Part shown: one piece after another, positions 58,494 to 64,000 of the stretch
Position numbering within the stretch: position 1 is the stretch's first letter
How the letters are laid out: each line of letters starts with the position of its first letter
Origin: Avena insularis
Taxonomy: Eukaryota > Streptophyta > Magnoliopsida > Poales > Poaceae
Assembly: GCA_023614405.1 (NCBI GenBank)
Contig: CM042685.1
Location: forward strand, 86,294,684-86,358,683
Reading direction: 5' to 3'
DNA length: 64,000 nt
Notes under the pieces: model-generated
What the model was told of the DNA's origin: nothing
What the model saw: the letters and a program-made list of their open reading frames with translations, nothing else
The model's database searches: none
Made by a program: the position numbers and the translations under genes

Positions 58494-58931
58494 ATGAAGA
58501 ACAAGGCTCTTCCCCCACCACCTCCAAGATCTGCGGCAAGCTCTCCTTTGGTTCGTGCACCACCACCTCGGGCTCTCAACATCAACACCAAGCCCGGGTC
58601 TGCTATTGCTCGTGCTAATCGTGTCAACGCTCAAGCTGAGCATGCACCTGGAGTTGTGATGGGTATGCTTTCCGTTAACTCAGTCCCTGCACGAGTTTTG
58701 TTTGATTCTGGTGCATCGCATTCTTTTGTGTCTCACAAGTTTGCAAATGAGAATGAGTTAGCTATGGATCCTCTCCTCAAGCGGTTAATGGTCCTTTCTC
58801 CTGGAGCAACAATGGCAGCTTCTAAAATCAGCCATGGCAATCAAATTGAGATTGGTGGCTCTTCGTTCTCGGCTTCCTTAATTGTTCTTGGCAATTCTGA
58901 CATTGATGTCATCTTGGGCATGGTTGGTTGA
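58494..58931 (+). pseudogene. Aspartic protease of the chromodomain gypsy element
   Basis: One open frame, in frame with the zinc knuckle. Proline-rich linker (ALPPPPPRSAASSP), then the catalytic motif VLFDSGASHSFVS with the Asp codon at 58704-58706, and IDVILGM near the end. A one-base deletion at about 58921 turns the expected GMDWL into GMVG and a stop (TGA 58929-58931). The protease would cleave the gag-pol polyprotein. Confidence 0.85.
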
Positions 58932-60485
58932 CAGCAAATGCAACTGTGATTGATTGTGCTGAACGCTCGGTTTCTCTGAAGATTCCTGAAGGCCATATAG
59001 TCTATTCTCCAAGTCTGACTCCTGCTATCCAGCTTTTCTCTTTGGCGGCTCTGAATGTTGATGCTATGGAAGCTATTCAGAGTGTTCCGGTGGTCTGTGA
59101 GTTCCCAGATGTCTTTCCTGAAGAGTTGCCAGGTATGCCTCCGGATCGTGAGGTTGAGTTTGTAATTGAGCTTGAACCTGGTACTGCTCCTATCTCCAAG
59201 CGGCCTTATAAAATGGGTCCTGCTGAGTTGGCTGAACTCAAACGGCAGCTTGATGAACAAGAGAAGTTGGGTTTTATTCAGCACAGTACTTCTTCTTGGG
59301 GTATCCCAACTCTCTTTGTGAAGAAGCGAGATCAGACTGATAGACTTTGTGTTAAACTATCGGGCTCTCAATGCTAAAACCATCAAGAATAAATATCCCC
59401 TTACGCGGATTAATGATCTCTTTGATCAGCTAGCTGGAGCTGTGGTTTTCTCTAAGCTGGACTTGAGGAGTGGTTATCACCAAATCAAGATTCGCAAGGA
59501 AGATGTTCCGAAGACAGCTTTCACCACCCGCTATGGCCTGTATGAGTACACGGTCATGTCTTTCGGTCTCACCAACGCACCTGCCACCTTCTCGAGGCTC
59601 ATGAACTCGGTTTTCATGGAGTATCTTGATAAGTTCGTTGTGGTCTATCTGGATGACATCCTAGTCTATTCTAAGTCACAAGAAGAGCATGAAGAACACC
59701 TTCGGTGTGTCCTAAGCAAACTTCGTGAGAACCGCTTGTATGCAAAGTTCTCCAAGTGTGAGTTTTGGCTGCCTCAAGTTACCTATCTTGGTCACGTCAT
59801 CTCTGCCAAGGGCATTGCAGTCAATCCGGAAACTGTGAAGACAATTGTTGAATGGCTTCCTCCTGTTAATGTCAAAGAAGTGCGGAGTTTCCTTGGTTTG
59901 GCTAGTTATTGCCGCCGTTCTCAGAACTTCTCGAAGATAGCGAAGCCTCTTACCGATCTCCGCAAGAAAGGCAAGAAATACCTTTGGACTCCTGCATGTC
60001 AAGCAAGCTTTGAGACACTCAAAGAGAAGCTCACTTCCACACCAGTCTTGGTTCCTCCGGATACATCCAAGCCGTTCCAGATCTTCTGTGACGCCTCTTT
60101 GCATGGATTGGGTGCGGTCCTCATGCAAGAAAAACAAGTTGTTGCTTATTCCTCTCGACAGTTGAAGACGCATGAGATCAACTATCCTACACATGACCTC
60201 GAGCTCGCAGCAGTTGTCTTTGCTTTGAAAGTATGGAGGCACTACTTGCTTGGTAACCGTTGTGAGATCTTTTCTGATCACAAGAGTTTGAAGTATATCT
60301 TCACTCAGCCTGATCTCAACCTTCGGCAAAGGAGATGGATTGAAGCAATCAATGATTTTGATTTGACCATCAACTACACTCCGGGCAAAGCTAATGTCAT
60401 GGCAGATGCTCTCAGCCACAAAGCTTATGTCAACAACCTCATGATGGAAGAACAACAGCCTCTCTTGTGCGAGGAATTTCGTTAG
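58932..60485 (+). pseudogene. Reverse transcriptase and RNase H of the chromodomain gypsy element
   Basis: 58928-59350 carries the region before RT ([59 protein letters not shown]). A one-base insertion near 59355 changes frame. 59349-60485 then reads through [49 protein letters not shown] and the catalytic YLDDILVYS. RNase H follows with its acidic residues in [31 protein letters not shown] and [11 protein letters not shown] 60483-60485 stops the frame inside the linker to integrase; the next codons continue in the same frame. This is the best-preserved coding part in the window. Confidence 0.92.
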
Positions 60486-61974
60486 CTCAACCTAGAAATT
60501 GTGGAACAAGGGTATCTCCTGAACCTTCTAGCAACACCTCTCTTGGAAGAAAAGGTTCGCTCTTCTCAGCTTGGTGATCCATACACAAGAAAGATCATCT
60601 CCAGGATTCAGCTTCCGAAGTATGAGTCCTTCCACGTCGATGTTCAAGGCACACTCTTCTTTGAACACCGGATGTTTGTTCCGAACTACCCGGGTTTGAG
60701 AGAGCAAATTCTCAAGGAGGCGCATGATTCTCTTCTTTCTATCCACCCTGGCAGCACAAAGATGTACATGGACTTGAAAACACAATATTGGTGGCCTGGT
60801 TTGAAACGATATTGTGCCAAGTATGTCTCGGAGTGTGATGTCTGCCGCAGAGTGAAAGCTGTTCATCAGAAACCTTCCGGTCTTCTACAGCCATTGAAAC
60901 CCCCGGAATGGAAATGGGAGAAAGTAGAGATGGACTTCATCACTGGTTTTCCGAGGTCGCAGAAGGGCAACAATGCAATCTTTGTTGTCATTGACAGGCT
61001 TTCTAAAGTGGCTCACTTCTTCCCCGTCAAGGAAACAATTTCGCAATTCAGTTATTGAGCTCTATATCAACAGAATTGTCTCTCTGTATGGGGTTCCGCT
61101 TGAGATCAGTTCAGACCGTGGAAGCATCTTCACTTCCAAGTTCTGGGAAAGTTTCCAAAATGCTTTGGGAACAAAGTTGAACTTCAGCACAGCTTACCAC
61201 CCTCAGTCGCAAGGACAAGTTGAAAGGATCAATCAGATTCTGGAGGATATGCTTCGCTTAAGGTCATCTCTTTTGGCATGAAGTGGGAAGAATGTCTTCC
61301 TTATGCTGAGTTCTCTTACAACAATAGCTTCCAAAAGTCTAAAGATGGCACCATTTGAGGCTCTCTATGGTCGCAAATGCGTAACTCCGATTGGTTGGTC
61401 GGTGCGTGAAAGGATCTTGTTTGGCCCTGACATTGTGACTCAAGCGGAGGAGAAGGTTCACATCATTCTTGAAAATCTGAGGATAGCTCAAAGTCGCCAG
61501 AAGAGCAATTATGACAGGAAGCACACGGACATGGAGTATGTCCCTGGTGATCTCGTGTACCTTCGTGTCACTCCCATGAGAGGCACGCACCGTTTTGGTA
61601 TCAAAGGAAAGCTGGCCCCTAGATACATCGGTCCCTTCAAAGTTCGTGGAAGAAGAGGATAAGTTGCTTATGCTCTTGAGCTCCCGGAAAAACTCAAAGT
61701 CCATGATGTTTTCCACATCTCTCAGCTCAAGAAGTGCTTCAAGGACCCCGGCAGGACCGTGGATCATGAGCTTATCAATCTCCAAGAAGACCTGTCTTAT
61801 CAAGAACACCCCACAAAAATCCGTGAAGTCGCAGAAAGAAGGACTCGCAACAAGTCCATCAAGTTCTGCAAGGTGCAGTGGTCGCACCATTCCGTTGATG
61901 AAGCCACTTGGGAACGTGAAGATGATCTCCGTGCCAAGTATCCTACCCTCTTTGTGTCTTCTTCTTCTTCCTAG
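60486..61974 (+). pseudogene. Integrase with C-terminal chromodomain of the gypsy element
   Basis: Same frame as RT up to 61058: zinc-binding HHCC region (EAHDSLLSIHPG, then YVSECDVCRRVKAVH) and the start of the catalytic core (EKVEMDFITGFPRSQKGNNA). Frame changes near 61050. The second and third catalytic acidic residues are in LEISSDRGSIFTSKFWESFQ and QGQVERINQ. Further shifts occur between 61240 and 61330, then APFEALYGRKC and YVPGDLVYLRVTPMRG. A TAA at 61660-61662 interrupts the frame, which continues (LKVHDVFHISQLKKCF) into a chromodomain-like end (RRTRNKSIKFCKVQWS, DEATWERE), ending TAG 61972-61974. Chromodomains steer integration to marked chromatin. Confidence 0.88.
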
Positions 61975-62001
61975 AATCTCGGGGCGAGATTCCTGTTTAG
62001 T

Positions 62002-62010
62002 GGGGGAGAG
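62002..62010 (+). other. Polypurine tract of the gypsy element
   Basis: GGGGGAGAG, one base before the 3' LTR start TGTAGC. Confidence 0.85.
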
Positions 62011-62011
62011 T

Positions 62012-64000
62012 TGTAGCATCCCAATTGTCTAACAATTGTAATGCAACTTGGTCTAGTAATATAATGGCTACTTCAAATACATAATTGTTGCATCATCATT
62101 ATATCATGCTCATGTCATCATGCCTCCTTGCATTTGAGCATCATATAAAACCCTTTTTGTTTTGGTTCTTAGCTCATATGCATTGTAAATTGTATTTGCC
62201 TCTTGATATTGTATTTGGTTCTTGATATATTGGTTAATGCCCAAGTTGAGTTGGGGGCATATCTTTTATTCCACTCCACCACCCTTTCTTTTCACCACCT
62301 TATAATTCCACCATCCAACTGAATATGAGCTTTGCATTTTATTTGAGTTACCTCTAGTTCATGTGGGTTGGGATGGATCCAATTCTTGTCCACATGCTCT
62401 CATCTTAGCATCATGTTGTTTTCACATCATTGATATATGAGAGCCACATGGCCACCTTTGCATGCCTTGTGAGTGGAACCTTTCTCCTAGCTTCCATATG
62501 GTTTATCATGGAATTATGCTCATGTTGGAATATTTTGGGACTATTGATCATCTAGTGGAACATACACACTAGCATGTCCCATTCTATTTCAAACATGGCT
62601 ATCTCCATCTATTCCACTTGGAATTCTTTCTAGATTCCTTTGCTTGGGCCTTACTCCAATTTTGGGAATGCATAATAATAATGCCATGTAATAACATTGT
62701 TTTCACAAGAATCAACATGGCATTAAATATTTGCATGGGCCATGCAAGTGCCACCTATTTCTAGTATTTGGTTCTTTTGGTTTTGGGTGGATCATCTCCC
62801 TCTCTCTCTCTCTTTTAGCTTGATCTTATTTGATCATGCTTAAACCACCTCACCCTCTCTTGTCCTTGTATAGTTCTTGCTTGCTCTTTGCTTGATCTTG
62901 CTTGAGCTTGACAAAACAATACACCTCACCCCTCATCTCTCTCTCATCTAAACCTACTCCATCATCACCACCCATCTAACCTAACCTCACACCCCCCTTT
63001 TAAGCTAAACCCTAGCTCCTCCCTAATCCCCCTCTCTCCTCTCTCACCACATGGTCACCCTGGCCCCACCCAGCTCGCCCCACCTGACCACCCCAACCCT
63101 AGCTCCCAACCAAGCTCAAACCCGAGCCTAGCTCTAACCAACCCGAGGCTACCCCCCCGCCTCTCTCTAGCTCCCTCTCTCTCTGCCAAGGAGCACCCGA
63201 GCCTCCCGCCTCCCGCCTCACCTGCTGGCCCCACCAGTAGCCACCCACCTTGCCCTCGCCGACCGAAAGCACGTGCTCGAGGAGAGGAGGAAAAAGGTGG
63301 CCGAGCCACCTTTTACATCCACCTGCTCCCCACGGCAGCCTCTCCCTCCCTCTGCTTATCTCCTGCCTCTTTGCCTCGCCAGACCATCCCCAGATCCACC
63401 CCAGGATGCTCCCCTCTCCCTGCCGTCCCTCACCATCGCCGGCTACACCACCGTCGTCCTCCACCGCACCCCGTCGATCCAGACGCGCAGGCAGTCCGTG
63501 GAGTGGTCGAGGAGTACCAGGAGGCTCCCCTGCATCGTCTTGAACTCGCAGTCGCGGAGGAGAAGTGCCGGAACCGCCAGAACCAGCGCGAGGCCGACGC
63601 GAAACCCTAGCCGGCCGTCTGTCTGCATCCTCGTCGATCGCCAGCGCCTCAAGCCGAACCGACCATGTCGACACACTCCCGGTGAGCTCCCCAACCCCCC
63701 AGACCTCCTCGTCGTCGCCGTCTTGCCCTGGCCTCGCCGGACGTTGCGCCGAACACCCTCTGCGTGCCGCCGCTCTTTTCTGTCTGCTCGCGCTAGCATC
63801 GCGTAGCCCTCATCTCGCCGCGTAGCGCCTCCCTGACACAGGGCCCAGGCCAGCGCAGTGGCTCCGCCCCCGCGCGCGAGCCCTAGATCCTGCGTTCGAA
63901 TCCCCGCGTCGCGTCCGCGCCGCGCACCGATCTGTCGATCGAGACAGAGAAGAGGAACAGTACGGCTGTGGCCGTTTTGCGTAAACCCCCCCGCAACTTT
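62012..64000 (+). repeat. 3' LTR of the chromodomain gypsy element (first 1,989 bp)
   Basis: It matches 52116-54060. The first 900 bases are almost unchanged (three substitutions in the first 76 bases and a 4-bp CT-repeat indel near 62805). The GC-rich block (63050-63990) differs from the 5' copy by many single-base indels and CG-site changes. Open frames here are produced by the GC-rich block on both strands and are not genes. Confidence 0.92.

Larger units (their letters stand above)
52116..64000 (+). mobile_element. Chromodomain Ty3/gypsy retrotransposon (Tekay/Del-like), 3' LTR cut by the window end
   Basis: Seen in order: 5' LTR (52116-56671), primer site (56674), leader, gag, protease, RT, RNase H, integrase, chromodomain-like end, polypurine tract (62002-62010) and 3' LTR (from 62012). 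Presence of a chromodomain after integrase and the RT type place it among chromoviruses. A Tekay/Del-like place is inferred from the long LTRs and pol sequence. The structure is intact, but the coding region has several one-base frameshifts and stops. Confidence 0.9.

Overview
The window is plant nuclear DNA made almost entirely of nested transposable elements, with one block of satellite-like tandem repeat. I find no intact cellular gene. A large-genome grass is suggested, most likely Triticeae (wheat, barley, rye or a relative). The reasons are very long LTRs (about 4 kb), Athila-type LTRs with the TGATACG start and a TGGCGCCGTTG primer site, a Stowaway MITE starting CTCCCTCCG, and a CACTA terminus reading CACTACAAGAAA. 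Family names such as Sabrina or Fatima are from memory and were not checked against a library.

Layout, left to right. 1-5477: an Athila/Sabrina-like LTR, split by a 3.9-kb solo LTR (1349-5271) with a clear CTTGA target duplication. 5478-6712: remnant of another LTR element. 6713-15726: a deletion derivative of a long-LTR Ty3/gypsy element, with 5' LTR, primer site, about 0.84 kb of leader plus decayed polypurine tract, and then a 3' LTR that is itself split by a 2.54-kb foldback element (11854-14393). 15727-17755: 5' LTR, primer site and broken gag of Athila-like element A, cut by a reverse-strand LINE (about 17755-21341). 21342-31220: the right part of a CACTA-like element carrying gene-like sequence. 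Inside it sits a Stowaway MITE, and inside the MITE a 6.65-kb reverse-strand Ty1/copia element (22366-29013).

31221-36468: the 3' part of Athila-like element B (protease remnant, no RT or integrase, a downstream ORF with in-frame stops, 3' LTR). 36469-44647: about eleven copies of a roughly 658-bp tandem repeat, interrupted by a reverse-strand LTR (41896-42798). 44648-47596: LTR, primer site and broken gag of a Tat-type gypsy element. 47597-52115: reverse-strand LTR pieces and an unassigned leader-like segment. 52116-64000: a nearly complete long-LTR chromodomain gypsy element (Tekay/Del-like) whose 3' LTR runs off the window.

None of the genes works as a set. They are independent mobile elements, all broken by stops or frameshifts. 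The most interesting structure is non-coding: the 658-bp array with a conserved pair of dyads, the foldback element with a third internal copy of its outer module, an AACTATACGGC inverted-repeat module shared by Athila LTRs and an internal region, and motifs conserved between otherwise different 4-kb LTR families.
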